DNA from: Paracoccus nototheniae | Lineage (GTDB): Bacteria > Pseudomonadota > Alphaproteobacteria > Rhodobacterales > Rhodobacteraceae | Direction of reading: 5' to 3' | Assembly: GCF_004335005.1 (NCBI RefSeq) | Contig: NZ_RQRT01000006.1 | Coordinates: 1-64,000 of the forward strand | DNA length: 64,000 bases | Shown here: piece after piece, positions 1 through 9,962 of the stretch | How the letters are laid out: each line of letters opens with the position of its first letter | How positions within the stretch are numbered: the first letter of the stretch is position 1 | The notes under the pieces: generated by a model | What the model saw: the letters and a program-made list of their open reading frames with translations, nothing else | The model's database searches: none | What the model was told of the DNA's origin: nothing | Translations under genes and position numbers: made by a program

Positions 1-293
1 CGCGGGGCCTCGCGGCGCAGGGCCATCGCCTCGGCCCGGTCCAGCGCGGCCAGCGTCTGCGCGGGGGTGGCGCCCCCGGCGCGCAGCCGCCGCCACAAGC
101 GCAGAACGGATGCGGGTGACCATGGCAGCGCCGCGCCTGCCAGCCACAGCCGCAGCGCTTCGGGCAGCGCGTCATAGGCCGCCATCGGATCGCGGCTGCG
201 GCTGCGCGGGCGTTGCGCGGTCGCGCCCAGATTGCCGTTATGGCGGGGGGCGGGGCGAGACGCAGGAGCTGCGGCAGGGATGCGGGCTAGCAT
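1..293 (-). CDS. DUF6525 family protein (partial, 3' end beyond left edge)
   Basis: The reading frame starts at an ATG at 293-291 and runs off the window after 97 codons. The visible protein has a basic, Arg-rich N-terminus followed by NLGATAQ, DPMAAYDALPEALRLWL and AALPWSP, a pattern I know from the small DUF6525 proteins of Rhodobacteraceae, whose function is unknown. The start codon overlaps the stop of the DUF1826 gene by 7 bases, so it is the third gene of the putative zinc-responsive operon and is probably translationally coupled. The family assignment is from memory of the motif, and the C-terminus cannot be seen. Confidence 0.7.
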   Translation of the reverse strand, partial: MLARIPAAAPASRPAPRHNGNLGATAQRPRSRSRDPMAAYDALPEALRLWLAGAALPWSPASVLRLWRRLRAGGATPAQTLAALDRAEAMALRREAP

Positions 294-921
294 GAGGCCG
301 CCTCGTCCACCGGGTCCACCACCACGACCAGCCGCGTCCGGCCCGGCTGAGCGGGCGGAGAGCGATGCAGGATGCCGGTCGCCCCGTTCCCCCATGCGCG
401 GCCCCGGAACAAAGCGGCATGGCCCGTGGGCATCTGCTGGATATGGGCGACATCGTCGGGGCCGGAGGCGGGGCCGAATTGCGTGCCCGGCCCCCGCAGG
501 GTGCAGATCAGCCGGGCGCGGACCCCGTCCATGTGCCATTTGGGGCAGGTCTGGCCCGCCGTCACCTCGATCCGCAGGGTGACCAGCAGGGCGCCCAGAT
601 GGCTGGCGGCCTGTGTGGTCAGGGCGGCGATCTGGTCGGTCAGCGCCTGACGGTGCGGACCATGGGGCAGGGCGCTGGCGTCACAGGCTGGCGCGATCGC
701 CGCGGGTGCGTCCTGCGGGCGCAGCACCTGACGCAGGCGCGGCAGCTGGTCGGGGTGCAGAGCGTCCAGCCATGCCTGAAAGCCGGGGTCGGGCTGGCGC
801 TGCCACAGGGCCACCGCCACGCCGGGCATCGCGATGGTGCCCAGCACGCGGGGATCGGCGGCGCTGTTCATGGCGGTGGCCGGGCGCAGGGCCGGGTCGG
901 CCTGCCGCATCAGGGCGGGGG

Positions 922-925
<4 letters not shown>
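287..925 (-). CDS. DUF1826 domain-containing protein
   Basis: A 212-residue soluble protein without signal peptide or membrane segments. The C-terminal half carries [20 protein letters not shown], then HAALFRGR and ILHRSPPA, a His/Asp arrangement that looks like an Fe(II)/2-oxoglutarate-type double-stranded beta-helix (HxD plus distal H). This matches DUF1826, a family often found beside COG0523 GTPases. Its ATG overlaps the stop of the upstream GTPase gene (ATGA, 922-925), indicating translational coupling. The role is unknown; the context suggests zinc starvation. The oxygenase-like fold is my inference from the motifs. Confidence 0.8.
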
Positions 926-2154
<1,229 letters not shown>

Positions 2155-2190
2155 GGGATCCTCGGGGGCGGCGGTTGGCGGGAAGCCTGG

Positions 2191-2217
2191 TCGTTACTGT
2201 AATAGTATTACATAACG
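2191..2217. promoter_or_regulatory. Zur-box-like palindrome
   Basis: TGTAATAGTATTACA at 2198-2212 is a perfect 15-base palindrome around a central G, flanked by GTTAC and TAACG, which extend the dyad imperfectly. It is the most AT-rich spot in the neighbourhood. It lies 44-58 bases upstream of the COG0523 GTPase start, and zinc-linked COG0523 genes are typically Zur-regulated. The ABC-F gene starts 109 bases away on the other side. The assignment to Zur is an inference. Confidence 0.6.
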
Positions 2218-2320
2218 ACGATCAACCCCGTTTTGCGGAGCCCCCATCCACTGGTCCAATCCGCTGCGCGCCGCGTCGCAAAGCATTGACGCCCCGCGCC
2301 CGATGGGCCATGCCGCGCGC

Positions 2321-4186
2321 ATGCTGCATATCGATGACATCTCGTATTCCATTCAGGGCCGCCCGCTGTTTACCGGCGCCTCGGCTTCTGTCCCCGAAGG
2401 CCACAAGGTGGGCCTTGTCGGTCCCAATGGCGCTGGCAAGACCACGCTGTTCAAGCTGATCCGCGGAGAGCTGGGTCTGGACGGCGGCGCCATCAGCCTG
2501 CCGACCCGCGCCCGCATCGGCGGCGTGGCGCAGGAATCGGCGGCCACCGACCGGTCGGTTCTGGACACGGTGCTGGACGCCGATCTGGAACGCACCGCGC
2601 TGATGGCCGAGGCCGAGACGGCGACCGACGCCCATCGCATCGCCGACATCCAGACCCGCCTGACCGATATCGACGCCTGGTCCGCCGAGGCGCGGGCCGC
2701 GACGATCCTGAACGGTCTGGGGTTCGACACCAACGACCAGCAGCGCCCGACCAGCGATTTCAGCGGTGGCTGGCGGATGCGGGTGGCGCTGGCCGGGGTG
2801 CTGTTCGCGCAGCCCGACCTGCTGCTGCTGGACGAACCGACCAACTATCTGGACCTGGAAGGCGCGCTGTGGCTGGAGACCTATCTGGCCCGCTATCCCC
2901 ATACCGTCATCATCATCAGCCATGACCGCGGCCTGTTGAACCGCGCCGTCGGCCACATCCTGCATGTCGAGGATCGCAAGCTGACACTGTATACCGGCGG
3001 CTATGACAGCTTTACCCGCATCCGCGCCGAAAAACGCGCGCTGCAGGCGGCCGAGGCCAAGAAGCAGACCGAACGGCGCGCGCATCTGCAAAGTTTCGTG
3101 GACCGTTTCGGTGCCAAGGCCAGCAAGGCCCGTCAGGCGCAGGCCCGCGTCAAGATGCTGGCCAAGATGGAGCCGATCACCGCCCCGGAAGAGGCCAAGT
3201 TCTTCCGCTTCAGTTTTCCCCAGCCCGAGGAACTGTCGCCCCCCATCGTCGCGATGGAGGGCGTCTCGGTCGGCTATGGCGACCGTGCGGTGCTGTCGCG
3301 CCTTGGTTTGCGCATCGATCAGGACGACCGGATCGCGCTGCTGGGTCGCAACGGGCAGGGCAAATCGACGTTGTCCAAGCTGCTGGCCGACCGGCTGGCG
3401 CCGATGGCGGGCAAGGTGGTGGTGTCGAACAAGCTGCGCGTCGGCTATTTCGCCCAGCATCAGGTGGACGAGCTGTCGCTGGACGAGACGCCGCTGGATC
3501 ACATCCGCGCCGTGCGCCCGAACGAGATGCAGGCCCGCCAGCGCGCCCGTCTGGCCGGTTTCGGTCTGATGGAGGCGCAGGTCGAGACCAAGGTCCGCGC
3601 CCTGTCGGGGGGCCAAAAGGCCCGGCTGTCGCTGCTGCTGGCCACCATCGACGCGCCGCATCTGCTGATTCTGGACGAACCGACCAACCACCTTGATATC
3701 GAATCCCGCGAGGCTCTGTCCGAGGCGCTGAACGATTACACCGGCGCCGTGGTGCTGGTCAGCCACGACATGCACCTGCTGGGGCTGGTCGCGGACCGGC
3801 TGTGGCTGGTCAAGGACGGCGCCGTGGCGCCCTATGAGGGCGATCTGGACGATTACCGCCGGTTCCTGCTGTCGGGCGACGTGCCCGCCGAGAAATCCGG
3901 CGAGAAGACGCCCGAGACGCCGAAGCCTGCCCCGCCCAAGCGCCCGAACCGCGATGCGGTGCTGGCGATGCGGTCCGATGTCCGCAAGGCCGAGGAGCGG
4001 GTCCAGAAACTGACCGAGATGATGGGCAAGCTGGACAAGAAGCTGGCCGATCCGGGTCTGTACAACGATCCCTACGAGGCCGAGAAATGGGGCAAGAAGC
4101 GGGCCGAGGCCGTGCGTGCGCTGGCTTTCGCCGAAGAGTTGTGGATGGGTGCGCTGGAAAAGCTTGACGCAGCCGAGAAAGCCTGA
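2321..4186 (+). CDS. ABC-F family ATPase (YheS/Uup-like)
   Basis: A 621-residue soluble protein with two ABC cassettes and no membrane domain. Cassette 1 has Walker A GPNGAGKTT (residues 34-42) and LLLDEPTNYLD. Cassette 2 has GRNGQGKST, LSGGQKARLS and LILDEPTNHLD. The linker is charged, and the C-terminal tail (about 530-621) is predicted coiled coil, as in YheS/Uup. ABC-F proteins act on the ribosome during translation or resolve stalled states. I chose the ATG at 2321, which starts directly with the MLHIDDIS segment; an in-frame ATG at 2303 would add six residues. No strong Shine-Dalgarno is visible. The exact subfamily is uncertain. Confidence 0.9.
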   Translation: MLHIDDISYSIQGRPLFTGASASVPEGHKVGLVGPNGAGKTTLFKLIRGELGLDGGAISLPTRARIGGVAQESAATDRSVLDTVLDADLERTALMAEAETATDAHRIADIQTRLTDIDAWSAEARAATILNGLGFDTNDQQRPTSDFSGGWRMRVALAGVLFAQPDLLLLDEPTNYLDLEGALWLETYLARYPHTVIIISHDRGLLNRAVGHILHVEDRKLTLYTGGYDSFTRIRAEKRALQAAEAKKQTERRAHLQSFVDRFGAKASKARQAQARVKMLAKMEPITAPEEAKFFRFSFPQPEELSPPIVAMEGVSVGYGDRAVLSRLGLRIDQDDRIALLGRNGQGKSTLSKLLADRLAPMAGKVVVSNKLRVGYFAQHQVDELSLDETPLDHIRAVRPNEMQARQRARLAGFGLMEAQVETKVRALSGGQKARLSLLLATIDAPHLLILDEPTNHLDIESREALSEALNDYTGAVVLVSHDMHLLGLVADRLWLVKDGAVAPYEGDLDDYRRFLLSGDVPAEKSGEKTPETPKPAPPKRPNRDAVLAMRSDVRKAEERVQKLTEMMGKLDKKLADPGLYNDPYEAEKWGKKRAEAVRALAFAEELWMGALEKLDAAEKA

Positions 4187-4301
4187 CCCCATCGGGCTGT
4201 GGCGAAAATGCCAAGGCCATCGCGATGCTGCCTTGCGCCGGTTGTGCGCCGTGATGGGCGGGATTAGATGGCCTCAACGCCCTTTGGACCGGAACGACCC
4301 G

Positions 4302-5042
4302 ATGAAATATGCCCTGGCCTTCGCCCTTCTTTTCGCCACGCCGGTTGCCGCGCAGGACTTCGGCCTGACGGGGGACCGGGTGTTCTCGTTCGATCTGGGG
4401 CTGGGTGCCAAGGTCGGCCCGGCCTATCCCGGCGGCGAAGAGGCCGAGGTCGCGCCCTGGCTGATCTTTCGCGATGCCGGTTTCGGCCCGGTCGGGCAGG
4501 CGCCTGCGCAGGGGTTCTCGCTGGCCCCGTCCTTCAATACGGTGGGCAAGCGCGACAGCAGCGACGAGGCGGCGCTGACCGGCCTGAACGACATCGACCG
4601 CGCCTATGAGCTAGGCCTGCGCGCCAGCTATGCCACCGGCCCCATCACCGCCTATGGCAGCCTGCGCCGCGGTTTCGACGGCCACGAAGGGCTGACCGGC
4701 GAGATCGGGGCGAAATACCGCACCGAGCTGTCGGATCGCGTGACCCTGTGGTCGGGCGCCGAGGTCGGTTACGGCAATGACGATTTCAACGACACCTATT
4801 TCGGCGTGACCCCCACCGAAAGCGTGACCAGCGGCCTGCCCGCCAGCGCGCCCGGCGGCGGCTTCAACGAAGCCGCGATCACGTTCGAGGCGCGCTATGC
4901 CCTGAACGACACCACCGCCCTGCTGGGGCAGGTGCGCTATGGCAAGCTGATCGGCGACGCCGCCGATTCGCCGGTCGTGCAGGATGAATACCAGCCCTCG
5001 CTGCGCCTCGGCGTGACGCGCCGGTTCTCGTTCGGGTTCTGA
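4302..5042 (+). CDS. MipA/OmpV family outer membrane protein
   Basis: A 246-residue protein with a short signal peptide (MKYALAFALLFATPVAAQ, cleavage after AxA). The mature part is of beta-barrel type: LGLGAKVGPAYPGGEE near the N-terminus, alternating strands, and a C-terminal segment ending in SLRLGVTRRFSFGF with the terminal Phe typical of BAM substrates. This matches the MipA/OmpV family of outer membrane scaffold or adhesion proteins. I chose the ATG at 4302 because it begins the signal peptide and has GGAACG a few bases upstream; a longer in-frame start exists. It lies 115 bases after the ABC-F gene on the same strand. Its function here is unknown. Confidence 0.85.
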   Translation: MKYALAFALLFATPVAAQDFGLTGDRVFSFDLGLGAKVGPAYPGGEEAEVAPWLIFRDAGFGPVGQAPAQGFSLAPSFNTVGKRDSSDEAALTGLNDIDRAYELGLRASYATGPITAYGSLRRGFDGHEGLTGEIGAKYRTELSDRVTLWSGAEVGYGNDDFNDTYFGVTPTESVTSGLPASAPGGGFNEAAITFEARYALNDTTALLGQVRYGKLIGDAADSPVVQDEYQPSLRLGVTRRFSFGF

Positions 5043-5059
5043 TCCGCGACGGCTGTCTG

Positions 5060-5101
5060 CTGCCGCCGAATGGACGGGATGGCCCGGCCCTTCGGTGGCA
5101 G
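5060..5101 (+). terminator. Possible hairpin after the MipA-like gene
   Basis: CTGCCGCCGAA (5060-5070) pairs with TTCGGTGGCAG (5091-5101) with one G-T pair and a 20-base loop, 18 bases after the stop codon. There is no T-tract, so it is at best a weak or Rho-assisted terminator. A second small hairpin (AGCGTC/GACGCT) lies at 5144-5161. Confidence 0.35.
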
Positions 5102-5189
5102 CGATGCCTCTGCCCACCTGCATTCGTTCCAGACCCGGCTTGCAGCGTCTTTACCGACGCTCTGGTACACCCTAGGGTTGTGACGTGAT

Positions 5190-5227
5190 CCCGGCTGGCC
5201 GGGAGGGTTTTCTCAGCTCCAGCCGGG
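5190..5227 (+). other. Inverted repeat in the leader of the small secreted protein gene
   Basis: CCCGGCTGG at 5190-5198 and CCAGCCGGG at 5219-5227 form a perfect 9-bp stem around a 20-base loop. It ends 13 bases before the ATG at 5241. The stem could act in the mRNA leader or as a DNA operator. No homology is known to me. Confidence 0.4.
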
Positions 5228-5240
5228 GATAGGGCGCCTA

Positions 5241-5600
5241 ATGCGGCAATCTGCCCGGTCTTTGGTGCTTTTGCTGGCGATGGCGCCCTTGCTGCTGGCT
5301 GGCGCGTGGGCCGGTGGTGGGACAGCGCGGGTCGTTTGCACCATGGCCGACGGCACCGACCCCGCCCCGGGCCAGGCCCTGTGCGACGCGCTGCGCAATC
5401 AGCATGACGGCCCGCCTCTGCGCCTGCATGTTCTGACGACCGGGCCTGCGGCGCTTGGCGCGCGGCTGGACCTTTTGACGGATCAGGGGCCGCGCCTTGG
5501 CCCGGCCTTGGAATTTTCGGTCATGGATCGCGCCCTGACCCCCGATGATTTTCAACTTTTTGCCCGCGACCTGCTGAGGTTCGGGCTGCTTCAGCCATAA
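5241..5600 (+). CDS. Small secreted protein of unknown function
   Basis: A 119-residue protein with a clear signal peptide (hydrophobic LVLLLAMAPLLLAGAWA). The mature part is about 95 residues, has two cysteines about 15 residues apart (RVVC and QALC) that could form a disulfide, and ends in a helical stretch. I do not recognise a family. It ends 10 bases before the M10 protease start, so the two genes are probably co-transcribed. Serralysin operons elsewhere carry a small periplasmic inhibitor, but the sequence shows no recognisable inhibitor motif, so this remains a context-based guess. Confidence 0.7.
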   Translation: MRQSARSLVLLLAMAPLLLAGAWAGGGTARVVCTMADGTDPAPGQALCDALRNQHDGPPLRLHVLTTGPAALGARLDLLTDQGPRLGPALEFSVMDRALTPDDFQLFARDLLRFGLLQP

Positions 5601-5610
5601 GGACCGGCCC

Positions 5611-7815
5611 ATGTGCCAGATCTGTGCCGCCCTGCGCCCGATGGAAAAAACCTGCGCGCTCAGCGAATTCACCGGCACCGCGGTCGACCGGCTGGCCGCG
5701 ACCCTGCGCGAGGCGGGCGATGCCCCCGACAACACCCGCACCCCGTATCGCATGGGTCCGGACGACGTGTTCAGGGGCATCATCGCCTCGGGTTCCGACG
5801 AGGATTGGGTCGGCATCCGGCTGGAGGCTGGCACGACCTATCAGATCGCGGTGACCGGCGATGCCCTGTCCGATCCGATGCTGGCGCTGTATGACGGATC
5901 AGGACGTCTGCTGGCGGCGAATGATGACATCAATGCCAGTCTGGACAGCGGCCTGACCTTCAGGGCGCAGGTGACCGGCACCTATTTTCTGGGTGCCTCG
6001 GGCTATGGCGGACAGACCGGCAGCTATCACATGACCGCGCAGGAACTTGCGCCCGCCCGGCCCGCCTCGACGCTGGAACTGGCCCGCTATCTGCACGAGG
6101 GGTTCTGGCGCGACAACTGGCAAGAGGCGCGGGCTTTCGATCTGTCGGGCGACCGCGAGATCACCGTGAACCTGACCCAGTTGGACCCCGACGGGCGCGC
6201 GCTGGCCCGCGATGCGCTGGCCGCATGGTCCGCCGTCGCCGATATCCGGTTTCGCGAAACGAACCAGACCGCCGACATCCAGTTCGACGACGAGAATTCG
6301 GGCGCCTATGCCCAGTCCACGACACAAGACGGCCGGATCCTGTCCTCGGCGATCAATATCGACCGCGGATGGCTGTCCGATTACGGCGCGGCGATCGGCA
6401 CCTATGGGTTTCAGACCTATCTGCACGAGGTCGGCCACGCCATCGGTCTGGGCCATCAGGGCAATTACAACGGCAGCGGTTCCTTTGCGATGGACGCGCG
6501 GTTTGCCAATGACAGCTGGCAGGCCTCGGTCATGTCCTATTTCGGGCAGGACGAAAATCCCAATGTCACCGCCTCGCAAGCCTTCGTGGCGACCTTGATG
6601 CCTGCCGATATCATGGCGATCCAGATGCTGTACGGCGCCCCGGGCGCCGGATCGCTAAGCGCCGGGAGCACCACTTATGGGGTCGGCCACACGCTTGGCG
6701 ACAGCTGGCTGGGGCGGGTCTTCACCGCGCAGGGCAGTGTCGGGGTCGCGGGCGTCAGGGATGCGCGGTCGGTTGCGATGACCATCCATGACCGGGACGG
6801 GTTCGATGTCCTGGACTTTCGCAACGACGCGCAAAGCCAGCGGGTCGACCTGCGACCGGGGGGCGTGTCGGACATCTATGGGCTGACCGGCAACCTGCAG
6901 ATCACGCAAGGAACCCAGATCGAGGGGTTTGTCGCCGGGGCAGGCAATGATGTCGTCACGGGGAATGGCGTCGGCAACCTGCTGCGGGGCGGGGCTGGCC
7001 GTGACGTTCTGACCGGGATGACGGGCAATGACAGCCTGCATGGCGAACGGGGCCATGACACCCTGTGGGGCGGTGCGGGGCACGACTGGCTGTTTGGCGG
7101 TGACGGCGACGATCAGCTGTCGGACATGATCGGCAACAACCTGCTGTCGGGCGGGGCCGGGCAGGACCGTCTGATCGCAGGCGCGGGCCGCGATACGCTG
7201 CAGGGCGATGCGGGCCATGACTTGCTGGATGGCGGGGCCGGGGACGACCTGATCTTTGGCGGCATCGGTGCGGATACGATCCTTGCCGGGCCGGGCAATG
7301 ACACTGCCCATGGGGGCTGGGGCCATGACGTCATGAATGGTGGCTTTGGCTGGGACAGGCTCATCGGGGGGCTGGGCAATGATGCGCTGGATGGCGCCTT
7401 GGGCAATGACACGCTGGAGGGCAACGAGGGCAACGACCTGCTGCGTGGCGGGGCGGGCGCGGATCTTCTGTCGGGCCATCAGGGGAATGACACGCTGGTG
7501 GGCGGCATGGGATCGGACACGATGGCGGGGGGGATCGGCGCCGACGTCTTTCGCTTTTTCAGTGTCGCCGACAGTGCGCGTGGCGCCGGCGATCTGATCA
7601 TCGATTTTGACCCCTTGGCCGACCGGCTGGATCTGCAGGCCATGGACCTGCGCTTTGGGGGCCGGGGCGCGCCGTCCGGTCCCGGATCGATCAGCTGGGA
7701 TCATGTGGGTGGGCAGACCCATGTCACTGTCGATCTGGATGGCGACCGGCAGGCCGATATGGTCATCCGGCTGGCCGGTACCCTGATGCTGGAGGCCGAC
7801 ACCTTCGTGCTGTGA
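5611..7815 (+). CDS. Serralysin-like M10 metalloprotease with RTX repeats
   Basis: A 734-residue secreted protease. There is no classical signal peptide; the start MCQICAALRP is typical of Rhodobacteraceae M10 proteins. A pre-peptidase beta domain spans roughly residues 45-140. The catalytic domain carries HEVGHAIGLGH (zinc ligands H272, H276 and H282, catalytic E273) and the Met-turn SVMSYFG (M308). About 20 glycine/aspartate nonapeptide repeats (GGAGxD type) occupy residues 444-643 and should bind calcium. A C-terminal secretion region follows, indicating type I secretion. The start has AAGGA upstream. No type I secretion genes are in the window. The substrate is unknown. Confidence 0.92.
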   Translation: MCQICAALRPMEKTCALSEFTGTAVDRLAATLREAGDAPDNTRTPYRMGPDDVFRGIIASGSDEDWVGIRLEAGTTYQIAVTGDALSDPMLALYDGSGRLLAANDDINASLDSGLTFRAQVTGTYFLGASGYGGQTGSYHMTAQELAPARPASTLELARYLHEGFWRDNWQEARAFDLSGDREITVNLTQLDPDGRALARDALAAWSAVADIRFRETNQTADIQFDDENSGAYAQSTTQDGRILSSAINIDRGWLSDYGAAIGTYGFQTYLHEVGHAIGLGHQGNYNGSGSFAMDARFANDSWQASVMSYFGQDENPNVTASQAFVATLMPADIMAIQMLYGAPGAGSLSAGSTTYGVGHTLGDSWLGRVFTAQGSVGVAGVRDARSVAMTIHDRDGFDVLDFRNDAQSQRVDLRPGGVSDIYGLTGNLQITQGTQIEGFVAGAGNDVVTGNGVGNLLRGGAGRDVLTGMTGNDSLHGERGHDTLWGGAGHDWLFGGDGDDQLSDMIGNNLLSGGAGQDRLIAGAGRDTLQGDAGHDLLDGGAGDDLIFGGIGADTILAGPGNDTAHGGWGHDVMNGGFGWDRLIGGLGNDALDGALGNDTLEGNEGNDLLRGGAGADLLSGHQGNDTLVGGMGSDTMAGGIGADVFRFFSVADSARGAGDLIIDFDPLADRLDLQAMDLRFGGRGAPSGPGSISWDHVGGQTHVTVDLDGDRQADMVIRLAGTLMLEADTFVL

Positions 7816-7836
7816 CGCCGCGCGCCGCGCCGTTTG

Positions 7837-7879
7837 GGTGACGGGCGGTCGGTTGACGCGCGTTCGGTTGACGGGCGGG
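7837..7879 (+). repeat. 15-bp tandem repeat upstream of murB
   Basis: The units GTGACGGGCGGTCGG, GTTGACGCGCGTTCG and GTTGACGGGCGG follow one another with a 15-base period; the TGAC boxes start at 7839, 7854 and 7869. The block lies between the protease stop and the murB start. Two of the units contain TTGAC, resembling -35 elements. No function is known. Confidence 0.6.
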
Positions 7880-7905
7880 GCAGGGCTGGCTACCACCCTT
7901 GGATC

Positions 7906-8841
7906 ATGAGCATCGATCTTCCCAGCCCGCGCGGCACCCTGACCCCCGACCGTTCTTTGGACAGCCTGACATGGCTGCGCGTCGGAGGGCCGGCCGACTG
8001 GCTGTTCCAGCCCGCCGACACCGCCGATCTGGCGCAGTTTCTGGCCGAACTCGATCCTGCCGTCCCGGTCTTTCCGATGGGCGTGGGCAGCAACCTGATC
8101 GTGCGCGATGGCGGCATCCGGGGCGTGGTGATCCGCCTTGGCCGTGCCTTCAACAGCGTCGAGGCCGAAGGTGGCATCGTCACCGCAGGCGCCGCCGCGC
8201 TGGATGCGCAGGTCGCGCGCCGCGCCGCCGAGGCGGGGCTGGACCTGACCTTTCTGCGCACCATCCCCGGCAGCATCGGCGGCGCGGTGCGGATGAACGC
8301 GGGCTGCTATGGCAGCTATCTGGCCGATCACCTGATCGATGCCGAGGCGGTCACCCGCGATGGCCGGATCGTCACCCTGACGCCAGACGATCTGGCCTTC
8401 GGCTATCGCGAAACGCAGTTGCCGCCCGATTGGGTGATCACGCAGGCGCGCCTGCGCGCGGCGCCCGGCGATCCCGATGCGCTGCATGCCCGGATGGCCG
8501 ATCAGCTGGCCCGCCGCGATGCCAGCCAGCCGACCCGCGAACGCAGCGCCGGTTCGACTTTTCGCAATCCGGCGGGCTTCAGCTCGACGGGCGAGGCTGA
8601 CGATACCCATGATCTCAAGGCCTGGTCGCTGATCGACCGGGCGGGCCTGCGCGGTCACAGCTGGGGGGGCGCGCAGATGTCGGACAAGCACCCCAATTTC
8701 CTGCTGAACACCGGCGGCGCCACCGCCGCCGAGCTGGAGGCCCTGGGCGAACTGGTCCGTCGCCGCGTGCTGGAAGACAGCGGCCATGACCTGCAATGGG
8801 AGGTGATCCGCATCGGTGATCCCGCCCCGGACACCGACTGA
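7906..8841 (+). CDS. murB: UDP-N-acetylenolpyruvoylglucosamine reductase
   Basis: A 311-residue flavoenzyme that reduces UDP-GlcNAc-enolpyruvate to UDP-MurNAc with NADPH in the cytoplasm, the second step of peptidoglycan precursor synthesis. Visible FAD-domain signatures are [16 protein letters not shown], the [16 protein letters not shown] loop, the SAGSTFRNP segment with the active-site Ser, and [13 protein letters not shown] near the C-terminus. The ATG at 7906 starts the conserved protein; an upstream in-frame start would read through the 15-bp repeats. It is followed by ddl and the fts genes. murC, usually just upstream in this group, is absent here. Confidence 0.93.
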   Translation: MSIDLPSPRGTLTPDRSLDSLTWLRVGGPADWLFQPADTADLAQFLAELDPAVPVFPMGVGSNLIVRDGGIRGVVIRLGRAFNSVEAEGGIVTAGAAALDAQVARRAAEAGLDLTFLRTIPGSIGGAVRMNAGCYGSYLADHLIDAEAVTRDGRIVTLTPDDLAFGYRETQLPPDWVITQARLRAAPGDPDALHARMADQLARRDASQPTRERSAGSTFRNPAGFSSTGEADDTHDLKAWSLIDRAGLRGHSWGGAQMSDKHPNFLLNTGGATAAELEALGELVRRRVLEDSGHDLQWEVIRIGDPAPDTD

Positions 8842-8855
8842 CGAGCCCGACGGAT

Positions 8856-8882
8856 TGCCGCCTGTTGCGCAAGGTGGCGGCA
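8856..8882 (+). terminator. Hairpin after murB without T-tract
   Basis: TGCCGCC (8856-8862) pairs with GGCGGCA (8876-8882), and TTGCGCAA in the loop can form an inner stem. It starts 15 bases after the murB stop. With no T-run it may be an attenuating or processing structure rather than a terminator. Confidence 0.3.
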
Positions 8883-9026
8883 TCTTGCCCAACATTCTGA
8901 CCGGCCCCCCGGATTCCGGCTTTTGCGAACAGGGCTTTGCCTGTATCGTTTCCTTATATGACGTCCCCGACCAAGGGGGCGCGGACGATATGAAGCCCGG
9001 ATCAACCGGGCGCGAAAGGCGAACAC

Positions 9027-9962
9027 GTGACGGGCAGGTCGAGCAGGACAGCCCACTCGGTTGCCGTTCTGATGGGCGGACCCTCGGCTGAACGCGAGGT
9101 GTCGATGTCCTCGGGGCGCGAATGCGCGGATGCGCTGCGGGTGGCAGGATATCAGGTGACCGAGGTGATCCTCGGCGCGGCGCGCGGGGACGAGATCGTC
9201 CGCCGCCTGACAGAGCTTTCCCCCGATGTTGTCTTCAACGCCCTGCATGGCCGCTTGGGTGAGGATGGCTGCGTGCAGGGGCTGCTGGAATGGCTGGACA
9301 TCCCCTATACGCATTCCGGGGTTCTGGCCTCGGCCCTGGCGATGGACAAGACCCGCGCCAAGGAAGCCTTTCGCGCCGCAGGCCTGCCGGTGGTGGAAAG
9401 CGTGATCGCCGAGGCAGCCGATGTCCGCCGCCGTCATGTCATCGCGCCGCCCTATGTGGTCAAGCCCAATGACGAGGGATCGTCGGTCGGCGTCTATATC
9501 GTCCATGACGGGGCGAATGCGCCGCCCGATCTGGCCGCCGACATGCCCGCGCGGGTGATGGTCGAAACCTATGCGCCGGGCCGCGAACTGACCACCACGG
9601 TCATGGGCGACCGCGCGCTGGACGTGACCGAGATCCAGACCGATGGCTGGTACGATTACGCCGCCAAATACACGGTCGGCGGGTCGCGCCATGTGATCCC
9701 CGCCGACATTCCCGCCGAGATCCGCGCCGCCTGTCTGGACATGGCGCTGCGCGCGCATCGGGCGCTTGGCTGCACCGGCCTGACCCGCACCGATTTCCGG
9801 TGGGACGAGGCGCGCGGGCTGGCCGGTCTGATCATCCTTGAAGTGAACACCCAGCCCGGCATGACGCCCACCAGCCTTGCCCCCGAACAGGCCGCCCATG
9901 CGGGCATCGATTTTCCCGCCCTGATGGCGTGGATGGTAAAGGATGCGCTGTGCCGATCGTGA
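9027..9962 (+). CDS. ddl: D-alanine--D-alanine ligase
   Basis: A 311-residue ATP-grasp enzyme that joins two D-Ala for the peptidoglycan stem peptide. It shows MGGPSAEREVSMSSG at the N-terminus, VFNALHGRLGEDGCVQG, the ATP-binding VVKPNDEGSSVGVYIV loop, and the metal-binding ILEVNTQPGMTPTSL near the C-terminus. The GTG at 9027 is preceded by GAAAGGCGA and gives the usual family N-terminus. Its 3' end overlaps ftsQ by 13 bases. Cytoplasmic; part of the division and cell-wall cluster. Confidence 0.93.
   Translation: MTGRSSRTAHSVAVLMGGPSAEREVSMSSGRECADALRVAGYQVTEVILGAARGDEIVRRLTELSPDVVFNALHGRLGEDGCVQGLLEWLDIPYTHSGVLASALAMDKTRAKEAFRAAGLPVVESVIAEAADVRRRHVIAPPYVVKPNDEGSSVGVYIVHDGANAPPDLAADMPARVMVETYAPGRELTTTVMGDRALDVTEIQTDGWYDYAAKYTVGGSRHVIPADIPAEIRAACLDMALRAHRALGCTGLTRTDFRWDEARGLAGLIILEVNTQPGMTPTSLAPEQAAHAGIDFPALMAWMVKDALCRS

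Noticed and set aside
2222-4192. 656-codon open frame antisense to the ABC-F gene
   Set aside because: Composition (Gln, His, Gly, Arg-rich) is typical of antisense shadow frames and the sense strand encodes a full ABC-F protein.
6655-8895. 746-codon open frame antisense to the RTX repeats and murB
   Set aside because: Its apparent repeats merely mirror the RTX nonapeptides on the other strand.
8816-9091. 91-codon frame between murB and ddl as a DUF2484-like gene
   Set aside because: No membrane segments or family pattern; it overlaps both real genes in another frame.
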